Shown piece after piece: positions 31,385 to 44,040 of a DNA stretch of 64,000 nt. The stretch is from positions 18,231 through 82,230 of the forward strand of contig KV919096.1 in NCBI GenBank assembly GCA_002049455.2, read 5' to 3'. The notes beneath the pieces are model-generated. The model searched no databases and was not told the origin of the DNA. It saw only the letters and a list, made by a program, of their open reading frames with translations. The DNA is from Porphyra umbilicalis (taxonomy: Eukaryota; Rhodophyta; Bangiophyceae; Bangiales; Bangiaceae). The translations under genes and the position numbers were made by a program. Every line of letters begins with the position of its first letter. Position 1 is the stretch's first letter.

Positions 31385-31974
31385 ATGATTCGTCCAGCCG
31401 CCAGCAACGCTCTTACCGTGGCATCGGCTTTCATTGATGCTAGGGTCACCGCATACGGCATCCCCGACTCAGTTCTCTCGGACCAAGGGCCGCAGTTCGC
31501 CTCGGATTATTCCCGGGCCATCCAAGGCTTACTCGGGATAGCTTTGAACTATACCTCGCCATACCACCTGATATGTGGCGGAGCACCAAGCCGAGTGGGA
31601 CAGCCATCTATACCTCTTGACCACTGCGTACATTACGCAGTTCCACTCCAGCTCTGGGGAAGTCCCCATCGCTATTGTGAGCCCGAGAAGGCTCCAGCGC
31701 ATTGGCATCGAGAGGATTTATCGGGTAAGGCAAGCCGAGGAGAGACCCGTCGACGACAGTTCGGCGGCGGAACAATACGCGGAGGACCTGCACGCTCTCA
31801 TCCGGAAGGTCCGAGAGCATCTGGGCAATGCCCAGGCTGCCTACAAGCGTGCGTTTGACATACGAACTCGGTAAAAGAACAACCACCTAAGGGCGGGGGA
31901 CTGGGTATATGTGGATGCCCCTTCCCGCTCGCCGAAGAAGCCTGGGTTCAAGATTCAAGAATCCTCTGGCCTTT
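31385..31974 (+). pseudogene. Ty3/gypsy retrotransposon integrase remnant
   Basis: The first frame (31,385 to about 31,580) reads ALTVASAFIDARVTAYGIPD and SVLSDQGPQFASDYSRAIQG, the region of the second catalytic Asp of a gypsy integrase, then NYTSPYHL where the family has TAYHPQ. After a frameshift the next frame (about 31,575-31,874) gives WDSHLYLLTTAYITQFHSSS and GEVPIAIVSPRR, the conserved region after the catalytic core, then a helical stretch and, past a TAA, RAGDWVYVDAPSRS. Protease, reverse transcriptase and LTRs are absent. Confidence 0.7.
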
Positions 31975-32938
31975 AGGACAGGGTACTATCCAACATGCGC
32001 ATAGGGGCCCCCATTCTCATTTTTTTCCGAGCTAGTGCACGTTGCGGGAGTCTTTGCGAAGAAGCGGGTTGCACGCGGAGAGACCTCGTACGGCTCGGGC
32101 GGACATCGCAGTACGTTGTGTCCGACATTGTTAGAAGCGTCAACTTGCACACTATCCGTACGTGTGGTTTTCCACGATGGCCGTACGTTGGGCGTTTGTG
32201 AGGTCCAACCATGTAGAAAGAGGATTTATTTCTCGTTCAGATGTATTGAAGCGGGGGGTCTGTGCTTGACAAGAGCTGGAAACAAGGATGCGTGCTGCAT
32301 ATGACCGCGTCGGGTGAGGAATTGAAGACGTAATTGGTGAAACATGCCCCTGAGATGCTCTGGACGGTGTTTTTGTTTTGCAAAAGTTTGAACGCGCAGG
32401 AGAGGGCCAAGATCGGAGACAGCAGAGAGCCGTAGAATGATGTGTGACCCTGGCGCGCAGTGACTGAAGCGGGCAGTCGCGAGTGGCGTGACGCAGCTGC
32501 CCGCGTGATGCTGTGCGCGGACCTGCGACGAGGAGAGGGCGGCGTTGTGCGTGTGGCCCGTGCAAGGGGGTCGTGGTGTCGCGGTGGTGGATCCGGCCGT
32601 GCGGGATGTCTCGCAACTGACGGCGCGGTACGTCGCGGGGGGAGTAGAACGACAGAGGGGTACGTTCGGGGGATTGAGGAGGGTTTGAGGGGCCGTGGGG
32701 CTGGGGGAGCAGAGGGGTGAAGACGCCGCTGGCTAACAGGTTGCAGCCCCTACGGCGGGGGCGGCGGACCCTGCGCCCGCGCCACCTGCTGCGATAGGCA
32801 TGCTACTGGCAACACGCCTAGCCATCACGGACTAGGGGGCGGGAGCGGCATGGCGTTTGCCCAAGGGGGAGGGTGGACTGCGCGGTAGCGGAGGCGGACG
32901 TGGACGTGGGTGGAAGGGCCGGTGTCCTGGGGGAAAAA
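31975..32938. other. Spacer between the gypsy remnant and satellite array 1
   Basis: No gene recognised. The last 100 bp (32,835-32,938) are G-rich and share nothing with the satellite; satellite homology starts at GCGTATCGCTGCATCCCC near 32,939. Confidence 0.5.
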
Positions 32939-35900
32939 GCGTATCGCTGCATCCCCAAGAGACATTCCCGCGCGATAGCGCGGCGTGCAGAGCCCCGTGA
33001 GAGCCACTGGAGCCGCAAACAGCTGCGATAGTTTGCGATAGTTTGCGATAGTTGGTAATAATTGGGATGGCAGTGCCCCGAGGCGGGCCACCTTCCCCGC
33101 CCGCCTGTGCCATGCGCGAGCGCCCGCGCGGCTGCCCTACACGCGGCAGAGCCGGCATTGACACCTCTGACGCCCTGGATGTACGTATGACATTCTGCCG
33201 CCGGTGGGGCGTGCCATGCATGGCGTGCCAGTGCGATAAGGGACAGCACCAACTTGCTCCCGCGCGGCGCACGACGGCTGCAAACGTATTGCTGCATCCC
33301 CAAGAGACAGTTCCGCGCGATCGCGCGGCGTGCAGGATCCCGGGAGAGCCACTGGAGCCGCAAACAGGTGCGATAGTTTGCGATAGTTTGCGATAGTTGG
33401 TAATAATTGGGATGGCAGTGCCCCGAGACGGGCCACCTTCCCCGCCCGCCTGTGCCACGGCAAGCACCCGCGCGGCTGCTCTACACGCGGCAGAGCCGGC
33501 ATTGACACCTCTGACGCCCTGGATGTACGTATGACATTCTGCCGCCGGTGGGGCGTGCCATGCATGGCGTGCCAGTGCGATAAGGGACAGCACCAACCTG
33601 CTCCCGCGCGGCGCACGACGGCAGCAAACGTATTGCTGCATCCCCACGAGACAGTCCCGCGCGATCGCGCGGCGTGCAGGATCCCGGGAGAGCCACTGGA
33701 GCGGCAAACAGGTGCGATAGTTTGCGATAGTTTGCGATAGTTGGTAATAATTGGGATGGCAGTGCCCCGAAGCGGGCCACCTTCCCCGCCCGCCTGTGCC
33801 ATGCGCAAGCACCCGCGCGGCTGCCCTACACGCGGCAGAGCCGGCATTGACACCTCTGACGCCCTGGATGTACGTATGACATTCTGCCGCCGGTGGGGCG
33901 TGCCATGCATGGCGTGCCAGTGCGTTAAGGGACAGCACCAACTTGCTCCCGCGCGGCGCACGACGGCTGCAAACGTATTGCTGCATCCCCAAGAGATATT
34001 CCCGCGCGATGGCGCGGCGTGCAGAGCCCCGGGGGAGCCACTGGAGCCGCAAACAGGTGCGATAGTTTGCGATAGTTTGCGATAGTTGGTAATAATTGGG
34101 ATGGCAGCGCCCCGAGGCGGGCCACCTGCCCCGCCCGTCTGTGCCATTCGCGAGCACCCGCGCGGCGGCCCTACGCGCGGCAGAGCCGGCATTGACACCT
34201 CTGACGCCCTGGATGTACGTATGACATTCTGCCGCCGGTGGGGCGTGCCATGCATGGCGTGCCAGTGCGATAAGGGACAGCACCAACTTGCTCCCGCGCG
34301 GCGCACGAGGGCTGCAAACGTATTGCTGCATCCCCAAGAGGCATTCTTGCGCGATGGCGCGGCGTGCAGAGCCCCGGGGGCGCCACTGGAGCTGCAAACA
34401 GGTGCGATAGTTTGCGATAGTTTGCGATAGTTGGTAATAATTGGGATGGCAGTGCCCCGAGGCGGGCCACCTTCCCCGCCCGCCTGTGCCATGCGCGAGC
34501 CCCCGCGCGGCTGCCCTACACGCGGCAGAGCCGGCATTGACACCTCTGACGCCCTGGATGTACGTATGACATTCTGCCGCCGGTGGGGCGTGCCATGCAT
34601 GGCGTGCCAGTGCGTTAAGGGACAGCACCAACTTGCTCCCGCGCGGCGCACGACGGCTGCAAACGTATTGCTGCATGCCCAAGAGATATTCCCGCCCGAT
34701 GGAGCGGCGTGCAGAGCCCCGGGGGAGCCACTGGAGCCGCAAACAGGTGCGATAGTTTGCGATAGTTTGCGATAGTTGGTAATAATTGGGATGGCAGTGC
34801 CCCGAGGCGGGCCACCTTCCCCGCCCGCCTTTGCCATGCGCGAGCACCCGCGCGGCGGCCCTACGCGCGGCAGAGCCGGCATTGACACCTCTGACGCCCT
34901 GGATGTACGTATGACATTCTGCCGCCGGTGGGGCGTGCCATGCATGGCGTGCCAGTGCGATGAGGGACAGCACCAGCTTGCTCCCGCGCGGCGCACGACG
35001 GCTGCAAACGTATTGCTGCATCCCCACGAGACAGTCCCGCGCGATCGGGCGGCGTGCAGGATCCCGGGAGAGCCACTGGAGCCGCAAACAGGTGCGATAG
35101 TTTGCGATAGTTTGCGATAGTTGGTAATAATTGGGATGGCAGTGCCCCGAGGCGGGCCACCTTCCCCGCCCGCCTGTACCATGCGCGAGCACCCGCGCGG
35201 CTGCTCTACACGCGGCAGAGCCGGCATTGACACCTCTGACGCCCTGGATGTACGTATGACATTCTGCCGCCGGTGGGGCGTGCCATGCATGGCGTGCCAG
35301 TGCGATAAGGGACAGCACCAACTTGCTCCCGCGCGGCGCACGACGGCTGCAAACGTATTGCTGCATCCCCAAGAGATATTCCCGCGCGATGGCGCGGCGT
35401 GCAGAGCCCCGGGGGAGCCACTGGAGCCGCAAACAGCTGCGATAGTTTGTGATAGTTTGCGATAGTTGGTAATAATTGGGATGGCAGTGCCCCGAGGCGG
35501 GCCACCTTCCCCGCCCGCCTGTGCCATGCACGAACGCCCGCGCGGCTGCCCTACACGCGGCAGAGCCGGCATTGACACCTCTGACGCCCTGGATGAACGT
35601 ATGACATTCTGCCGCCGGTGGGGCGTGCCATGCATGACGTGCCAGTGCGATAAGGGACAGCACCAACTTGCTCTCGCGCGGCGCACGACGGCTGCAAACG
35701 TATTGCTCCATCCCCAAGAGACATTCCCGCGCGATCGCGCGGCGTGCAGAGCCCCGGGGGAGCCACTGGAGCCGCAAACAGGTACGATAGTTTGCGATAG
35801 TTTGCGATAGTTGGTAATAATTGGGATGGCAGTGCCCCGAGGCGGGCCACCTTCCCCGCCCGCCTTTGCCATGCGCGAGCACCCGCGCGGCTGCCCTACA

Positions 35901-38900
35901 CGCGGCAGAGTCGGCATTGACACCTCTGACGCCCTGGATGTACGTATGACATTCTGCCGCCGGTGGGGCGTGCCATGCATGGCGTGCCAGTGCGATAAGG
36001 GACAGCACCAACTTGCTCCCGCGCGGCGCACGACGGCTGCAAACGTATTGCTGCATCCCCAAGAGACATTCCCGCGCGATGGCGCGGCGTGCAGAGCCCT
36101 GGGGGCGCCACTGCAGCCACAAACAGGTGCGATAGTTCGCGATAGTTTGCGATAGTTGGTAATAATTGGGATGGCAGTGCCCCGAGGCGGGCCACCTTCA
36201 CCGCCCGCCTTTGCCATGCGCGGGCACCCGCGCGGCTGCCCTACACGCGGCAGAGCGGGCATTGACACCTCTGACGCCCTGGATGTACGTATGACATTCT
36301 GCCGCCGGTGGGGCGTGACATGCATGGCGTGCCAGTGCGATGAGGGACGGCACCAACTTGCTCCCGCGCGGCGCACGACGGCAGCAAACGTATTGATGCA
36401 TCCCCACGAGACATTCCCGCGCGATGGCGCGGCGTGCAGAGCCCCGGGGGAGCCACTGGAGCGGCAAACAGCTGCGATAGTTTGCGATAGTTTGCGATAG
36501 TTCGTAATAATTGGGATGGCAGTGCCCCGAGGCGGGCCACCTTCCCCGCCCGCCTTTGCCATGCGCGAGCTCTCGCGCGGCTGCCGTACACGCGGCAGAG
36601 TCGGCATTGACACCTCTGACGCCCTGGATGTACGTATGACATTCTGCCGCCGGTGGGGCGTGCCATGCATGGCGTGCCAGTGCGATAAGGGACAGCACCA
36701 ACTTGCTCCCGCGCGGCGCACGACGGCTGCAAACGTATTGCTGCATCCCCAAGAGACATTCTCCAGCAATGGCGCGGCGTGCAGAGCCCCGGGGGAGCCA
36801 CTGGAGCCGCAAACAGGTGCGATAGTTTGCGATAGTTTGCGATAGTTGGTAATAATTGGGATGGCAGTGCCCCGAGGCGGGCCACCTTCCCCGCCCGCCT
36901 GTGCCATGCGCGGGCACCCGCGCGGCTGCCCTACACGCGGCAGAGCGGGCATTGACACCTCTGACGCCCTGGATGTACGTATGACATTCTGCCGCCGGTG
37001 GGGCGTGCCATGCATGGCGTGCCAGTGCGATGAGGGACAGCACCAACTTGCTCCCGCGCGGCGCACGACGGCAGCAAGCGTATTGCTGCATCCCCACGAG
37101 ACATTCCCGCGCGATAGCGCGGCGTGCAGAGCCCCGGGGGAGCCACTGGAGCGGCAAACAGGTGCGATAGTTTGCGATAGTTTGCGATAGTTGGTAATAA
37201 TTGGGATGGCAGTGCCCCGAGGCGGGCCACCTTCCCCGCCCGCCTGTGCCATGCGCGAGCACCCGCGTGGCTGCTCTACACGCGGCAGAGCCGGCATTGA
37301 CACCTCTGACGCCCTGGATGTACGTATGCCATTCTGCCGCCGGTGGGGCGTGCCATGCATGGCGTGCCAGTGCGTTAAGGGACAGCACCAACTTGCTCCC
37401 ACGCCTCGCACGACGGCTGCAAACGTATTGCTGCATCCCCAAGAGACATTCCCGCGCGATGGCGCGGCGTGCAGAGCCCCGGGGGAGCCACTGGAGCCGC
37501 AAACAGGTGCGATAGTTTGCGATAGTTTACGATAGTTGGTAATAATTGGGATGGCAGTGCCCCGAGGCGGGCCACCTTCCCCGCCCGCCTTTGCCATGCG
37601 CGGGCGCCCGCGCGGCTGCCCTACACGCGGCAGAGCCGGCATTGACACCTCTGACGCCCTGGATGTACGTATGACATTCTGCCGCCGGTGGGGCGTGCCA
37701 TGCATGGCGTGCCAGTGCGATGAGGGACAGCACCAACTTGCTCCCGCGCGGCGCACGACGGCAGCAAACGTATTGCTGCATCCCCAAGAGACATTCCCGC
37801 GCGATGGCGCGGCGTGCAGAGCCCCGGGGGAGCCACTGGAGCCGGCAAACAGCTGCGATAGTTTGCGATAGTCTGCGATAGTTGGTAATAATTGGGATGG
37901 CAGTGCCCCGAGGTGGGCCACCTTCCCCGCCCGCCTGTGCCATGCGCGAGCACCCGCGCGGCTGCCTTACAGGCGGCAGAGCCGGCATTGACACCTCTGA
38001 CGCCCTGGATGTACGTATGACATTCTGCCGCTGGTGGGGCGTGCCATGCATGGCGTGCCAGTGCGATAAGGGACAGCACCAACTTGCTCCCGCGCGGCGC
38101 ACGACGGCAGCAAACGTATTGCTGCATCCCCACTAGACATTCCCGCGCGATGGCGCGGCGTGCAGAGCCCCGGGGGAGCCACTGGAGCCGCAAACAGGTG
38201 CGATAGTTTGCGATAGTTTGCGATAGTTGGTAATAATTGGGATGGCAGTGCCCCGAGGCGGGCCACCTTCCCCGCCCGCCTGTGCCATGCGCGAGCCCCG
38301 CGCGGCTGCCCTACACGCGGCAGAGCCGGCATTGACACCTCTGACGCCCTGGATGTACGTATGACATTCTGCCGCGGTGGGGCGTGCCATGCATGGCGTG
38401 CCAGTGCGATAAGGGACAGCACCAACTTGCTCCCGCGCGGCGCACGACGGCTGCAAACGTATTGCTGCTCCCCAAGAGACATTCCCGCGCGATGGCGCGG
38501 CGTGCAGGGCCCCGGGGGAGCCACTGGAGCCGCAAACAGGTGCGATAGTTTGCGATAGTTTGCGATAGTTGGTAATAATTGGGATGGCAGTGCCCCGAGG
38601 CGGGCCACCTTCCCCGCCCGCCTGCCTATGCCATGCGCGGGCACCCGCGCGGCTGCCTTTCACGCGGCAGAGCCGGCATTGACACCTCTGACGCCCTGGA
38701 TGTACGTATGACGTTCTGCCGCCGGTGGGGCGTGCCATGCATGGCGTGCCAGTGCGATAAGGGACAGCACCAACTGCTCCCGCGCGGCGCACGACGGCTG
38801 CAAACGTATTGCTGCATCCCCAAGAGACATTCCCGCGCGATGGCGCGGCGTGCAGAGCCCCGGGGGAGCCACTGGAGCCGCAAACAGGTGCGATAGTTTG

Positions 38901-40418
38901 CGATAGTTTGCGATAGTTGGTAATAATTGGGATGGCAGTGCCCCGAGGCGGGCCACCTTCCCCGCCCGCCTGTGCCATGCGCGAGCACCCGCGCGGCTGC
39001 CCTACACGCGGCAGAGCCGGCATTGACACCTCTGACGCCCTGGATGTACGTATGACATTCTGCCGCCGGTGGGGCGTGCCATGCATGGCGTGCCAGTGCG
39101 ATAAGGGACAGCACCAACTTGCTCCCGCGCGGCGCACGACGGCTGCAAACGTATTGCTGCATCCCCAAGAGACATTCCCGCGCGATGGCGCGGCGTGCAG
39201 AGCCCCGGGGGAGCCACTGGAGCCGCAAACAGGTGCGATAGTTTGCGATAGTTTGCGATAGTTGGTAATAATTGGGATGGCAGTGCCCCGAGGCGGGCCA
39301 CCTTCCCCGCCCGCCTGCCTGTGCCATGCGCGGGCACCCGCGCGGCTGCCCTACACGCGGCAGAGCCGGCATTGACACCTCTGACGCCCTGGATGTACGT
39401 ATGACATTCTGCCGCCGGTGGGGCGTGCCATGCATGGCGTGCCAGTGCGATAAGGGACAGCACCAACCTGCTCCCGCGCGGCGCACGACGGCTGCAAACG
39501 TATTGCTGCATCCCCAAGAGACATTCCCGCGCGATGGCGCGGCGTGCAGAGCCCGGGGGAGCCACTGGAGCCGCAAACAGGTGCGATAGTTTGCGATAGT
39601 TTGCGATAGTTGGTAATAATTGGGATGGCAGTGCCCCGAGGCGGGCCACCTTCCCCGCCCGCCTGTGCCATGCGCGGGCACCCGCGCGGCTGCCCTACAC
39701 GCGGCAGAGCCGGCATTGACACCTCTGACGCCCTGGATGTACGTATGACATTCTGCCGCCGGTGGGGCGTGCCATGCATGGCGTGCCAGTGCGATAAGGG
39801 ACAGCACCAACTTGCTCCCGCGCGGCGCACGACGGCTGCAAACGTATTGCTGCATCCCCAAGAGACATTCCCGCGCGATGGCGCGGCGTGCAGAGCCCGG
39901 GGGAGCCACTGGAGCCGCAAACAGGTGCGATAGTTTGCGATAGTTTGCGATAGTTGGTAATAATTGGGATGGCAGTGCCCCGAGGCGGGCCACCTTCCCC
40001 GCCCGCCTGTGCCATGCGCGGGCACCCGCGCGGCTGCCCTACCGCGGCAGAGCCGGCATTGACACCTCTGACGCCCTGGATGTACGTATGACATTCTGCC
40101 GCCGGTGGGGCGTGCCATGCATGGCGTGCCAGTGCGATAAGGGACAGCACCAACCTGCTCCCGCGCGGCGCACGACGGCTGCAAACGTATTGCTGCATCC
40201 CCAAGAGACATTCCCGCGCAATGGCGCTGCGTGCAGAGCCCCGGGGGAGCCACTGGAGCCGCAAACAGGTGCGATAGTTTGCGATAGTTTTGCGATAGTT
40301 GGTATTATTGGGATGGCAGTGCCCGAGGCGGGCCACCTTCCCCGCCCGCCTGCCTATGCCATGCGCGGGCACCCGCGCGGCTGCCTTACACGCGGCAGAG
40401 CCGGCATTGACACCTCTG
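32939..40418. repeat. 345-bp satellite, array 1, about 21.7 units
   Basis: Units repeat every 345 bp (for example the AATTGGGATGGCAGTGCC box near 33,056, 33,401 and 33,746), with some 349-bp units near 38.6 kb and 39.3 kb that carry a GCCT duplication (GCCTGCCTRTGCC). Each unit has a 12-bp palindrome GCCATGCATGGC, a near- or perfect palindrome CCGCGCGATNGCGCGG, and an AT-rich segment of three GCGATAGTTT repeats followed by GGTAATAATTGGGAT. The array ends at TTGACACCTCTG next to a single N (40,419). Units from about 38,280 on carry many one-base indels. Confidence 0.97.
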
Positions 40419-40419
40419 N

Positions 40420-40919
40420 AGGACCTAATAGGCCCCCTATTGTTATTTTTTGTCACTACCTCCCCGTGTCGGGATTGGGTAATTTGCGCGCCTGCTGCCT
40501 TCCTTGGATGTGGTAGCCGTTTCTCAGGCTCCCTCTCCGGAATCGAACCCTAATTCCCCGTCACCCGTTGACACCATGGTAGACCACTACTCTACCATCG
40601 AAAGTTGATAGGGCAGAAATTTGAATGAACCGTCGCCAGCTCTAGGCCGTGCGATCCGAGAGTTATTATGAATCATCACAAAGCACAAAAGTGCATTGGT
40701 TTTTTATCTAATAAATACCACCCTTCGTGAGTCGGGCGTGTAGGCATGTATTAGCTCTAGAATTACTACGGTTATCCAAGTAGTAAGGTACGTTCAAAGA
40801 AACTATAACTGGTTTAATGAGCCATTCGCAGTTTCACGTGTATAAAAGTGTTTATACTTAGACATGCATGGCTTAGTCTTTGAGACAAGCATATGACTAC
40901 TGGCAGGATCAACCAGGTA
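40420..40919 (-). rRNA. 18S (SSU) rRNA, 5' domain fragment of about 500 nt
   Basis: Read on the minus strand from 40919 it starts TACCTGGTTGATCCTGCCAG and continues with ATGCTTGTCTCAAAGACTAA, GCGAATGGCTCATTAAA, ATTCTAGAGCTAATACATGC, GAGAAACGGCTACCACATCC and GGCAGCAGGCGCGCAAATTA, all universal eukaryotic SSU segments. It stops near the GGGGGCCTATTAGGTCC region, where a single N joins satellite; the remaining roughly 1,300 nt are absent. The TTACTACTTGGATAACCG and CCCGACTCACGAAGGG segments are informative for placement, but I cannot assign a clade by eye. Truncation is probably an assembly join, though a pseudogene is possible. Confidence 0.96.
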
Positions 40920-42764
40920 AATAAAAAATTGTGCAATCTTCCCCACTTCCGCGAACGCACCCACTACGTGCTAGCTGCGCCTCTCTCGGCAACAGACCAG
41001 TGGCACGGAGACGCACGTCCCCAGTCGCGGGAAAGATCCACATCACTGAAGGGGACCTTGCGGTACCCCGACAGGAGCTTCGTTTCGAGATATTTTTCAA
41101 AGCACCAGCGATAGTACCCACACGCCAAGTGCGAACGCTACCGCAGTCCGAAAAGGGAATCCTCATAGACAGCTTACGACGGGGCCCTTGAAGAAGTATA
41201 ATTTAGAGGCTCCTCCGCGTCAAGAACAATCCTGGAATGGGCCAGATTTCCAGCGCACAAAAGCTGTACAGGTTGGTCGGTGCCAAATTATAGGCCCTAT
41301 CTCCAACACACGCAGAGCATTGTGAACTTTTCGTCCGGTTCCACGACTGTCTCCAACACCAAAGGACTCTCCAAACGTTTCTTCATCAAGGTCCCGACGC
41401 TCCCGTCTAGTCACACGCCCTTCATATTCTCATACTTGTGTATTGATTATTCTCCCTAATCAATGACCAGTCGCACAACCCAGGAAGGCTCTCTAGAGGG
41501 TCGAATCCATACCGACTAGCGCCAATGCGATGCATCGATGGCAGTAAAGCAGGACGAGCATAGAGATGCTATCAGGTACGTGGGACCGGGTTGACTGTGA
41601 TGTGAGCCGATGTGCCACACGTTCGCTAGAACGTGGCCGCATCCGCACTCACGAGTTGTTCGACAGACGAGATGGCAAAACAGGACTGCTATCTCAAGCG
41701 TTGTTTTAAGAGACTTTGGATAATGTACCCACATAAGAATCCCATTACTGCCCTGCGAGGTGGACGGAGCAGGCCGTCACGTCAACGCAGCACAATGCGA
41801 CAATGTCACACAAAACCCCAAGCGGGAGATCCCGATTCGGAGCGGGCAAAGTTTATAAAAAGGTCACGCAGGACCCTGTCAACTCCATCGCGAAACTCTA
41901 GCAAACGCCGTTCGTACAATCCCCATTTGCAGGGGGGCACGGAGGACTAGTTTCCTGTTTCGCATTGAACTTGACTACGATGGAGATTGACCAGGTCTAA
42001 ACAATCCATGCCTTCAACTACGATTCCCGTTGGTCGTAGGCACTTCCATGTTTCCCCAGAGTCTGAATCACCGTTTGCAACAGAATACACCGGTTGCACT
42101 ATGACGCATGAGCGTCAGAGCGATCGGCAAGCAACGACACACGTCTACAAAAGGCAAAGAGTTGAGGCAATGGCCTGCATATCTGATCCGTTTTAGCCTC
42201 CGCCGGAACATCACAGGGGTTCTCGTGGCGTGTTTTGTGAGGGGTAGTCTGCGCATCTTAAACTCTTCTGGGCTCGTTCTTCGTACACCTTCCCCCAACG
42301 TGGAGTGGAATCGACACCTTTGAGAGAGGGACGGGTTCAGAGTCCTCAGGCAGAGAATGTATGCCGTTGGCTTCTATGGGTCACCGACACGCCGAAAACG
42401 CTTAGCGCAACAGGATTAGCATCCCGGCGCGTCTGTCGATTGCGACGAAGAACGTCTTCCGCGGCGGACATCGCCGCGGGAAGCGTCCTTCCGTAAAGGA
42501 GCAGGACCGCCCTGGAATGGCATTTTCCCGACGTATCTTACTTCACGGGCCGGTGGGGGCCAAAGATCTCTGAGGAGCAGGCATGTTATCGCTCGTAAAA
42601 GGTGGCAAAAGCGCACCCTTCCGCACAAACACCATGAGCGGCCCCGTAAGCAGATCTTCCACGTCAAATCCAAATGAACCCGCACAGACCGTCGCGACAC
42701 GCACCCGAAGGATGCCTGGGACGGCCCGGAAGGGCTTCGGACTGTGACGAGAAGCGCTGTGAGA
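40920..42764. other. Sequence upstream of the 18S 5' end; candidate external spacer / rDNA intergenic spacer
   Basis: By position this is where the 5' external transcribed spacer and rDNA promoter would lie, for a minus-strand transcript. GC is moderate, unlike the rest of the window. No ORF with a domain and no recognisable promoter motif was seen. Confidence 0.5.
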
Positions 42765-44040
42765 AGGTGTTTCCTGCATGATTCTGACCCCAACCTGGGG
42801 AACAGTCTGCCATGCAAGGAAATCATGGCGGAAACGTTCTCTAGGCAAGGAACAAAATCATGGAGGAAAGGGGTTTCCGTCACGATTCTGACTTGGTGGG
42901 ATGGTGCTGCGACCAAGTCCCCAAAGTGCCCCATCCGGGTCATTTGCAAGGGGTGGTCAAACTGCACGCGTCCCCCAAAAGCGGCGTGCGCGCCCCCAGA
43001 GGGGGGGGCTCGTTTCGCCTGCTCTCCACGACCTTGCCCAGCTGCCGGGGCACCCCGTGGGGTGCCTGGGTCGGCCAGGGTCTGGTCGAGAAGGATCGTC
43101 AAAACCATGACGGAAAGGTGTTTCCTGCATGATTCTGACCCCGACCTGGGGAACGGTCTGCCATGCAAGGAAATCATGGCGGAAACGTTCTCTAGGCAAG
43201 GAACAAAATCATGGAGGAAAGGGGTTTCCGTCACGATTCTGACTTGGTGGGATGGTGCTGCGACCAAGTCCCCAAAGTGCCCCATACGGGTCATTTGCAA
43301 GGGGTGGTCAAACTGCACGCGTCCCCCAAAAGCGGCGTGCGCGCCCCCAGAGGGGGGGGGCTCGTTTCGCCTGCTCTCCACGATCTTGCCCAGCTGCCGG
43401 GGCACCCCGTGGGGTGCCTGGGTCGGCCAGGGTCTGGTCGAGAAGGATCGTCAAAACCATGACGGAAAGGTGTTTCCTGCATGATTCTGACCCCGACCTG
43501 GGGAACGGTCTGCCATGCAAGGAAATCATGGCGGAAACGTTCTCTAGGCAAGGAACAAAATCATGGAGGAAAGGGGTTTCCGTCACGATTCTGACTTGGT
43601 GGGATGGTGCTGCGACCAAGTCCCCAAAGTGCCCCATACGGGTCATTTGCAAGGGGTGGTCAAACTGCACGCGTCCCCCAAAAGCGGCGTGCGCGCCCCC
43701 AGAGGGGGAAGGCTCGTTTCGCCTGCTCTCCACGACCTTGCCCAGCTGCCGGGGCACCCCGTGGGGTGCCTGGGTCGGCCAGGGTCTGGTTGAGAAGGAT
43801 CGTCAAAACCATGACGGAAAGGTGTTTCCTGCATGATTCTGACCCCGACCTGGGGAACGGTCTGCCATGCAAGGAAATCATGGCGGAAACGTTCTCTAGG
43901 CAAGGAACAAAATCATGGAGGAAAGGGGTTTCCGTCACGATTCTGACTTGGTGGGATGGTGCTGCGACCAAGTCCCCAAAGTGCCCCATACGGGTCATTT
44001 GCAAGGGGTGGTCAAACTGCACGCGTCCCCCAAAAGCGGC
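42765..44040. repeat. 351/352-bp tandem repeat, about 3.6 copies, rDNA-spacer-like
   Basis: The marker ATCATGGAGGAAAGGGGTTT recurs about 351-352 bp apart (ATG at 42,860, 43,211, 43,563 and 43,915). Copies are almost identical apart from the first, which has CCCAACC for CCCGACC and CATCCGGG for CATACGGG. Each unit itself contains two related halves around GATTCTGAC. The last copy breaks off at CCCAAAAGCGGCG and runs straight into a different, coding-like sequence. Tandem repeats of this size upstream of an 18S gene are typical of intergenic-spacer enhancer repeats, which is inferred from position only. Confidence 0.85.

Noticed and set aside
41495-41515. tRNA T-loop-like GGGTCGAATCC
   Set aside because: No cloverleaf can be formed from the surrounding sequence.
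42765-44040. Repeat genes starting ATGGAGGAAAGGGG in each 352-bp unit
   Set aside because: The frames exist only because identical units are repeated. Both strands and several frames are open, and the unit fits rDNA spacer better.
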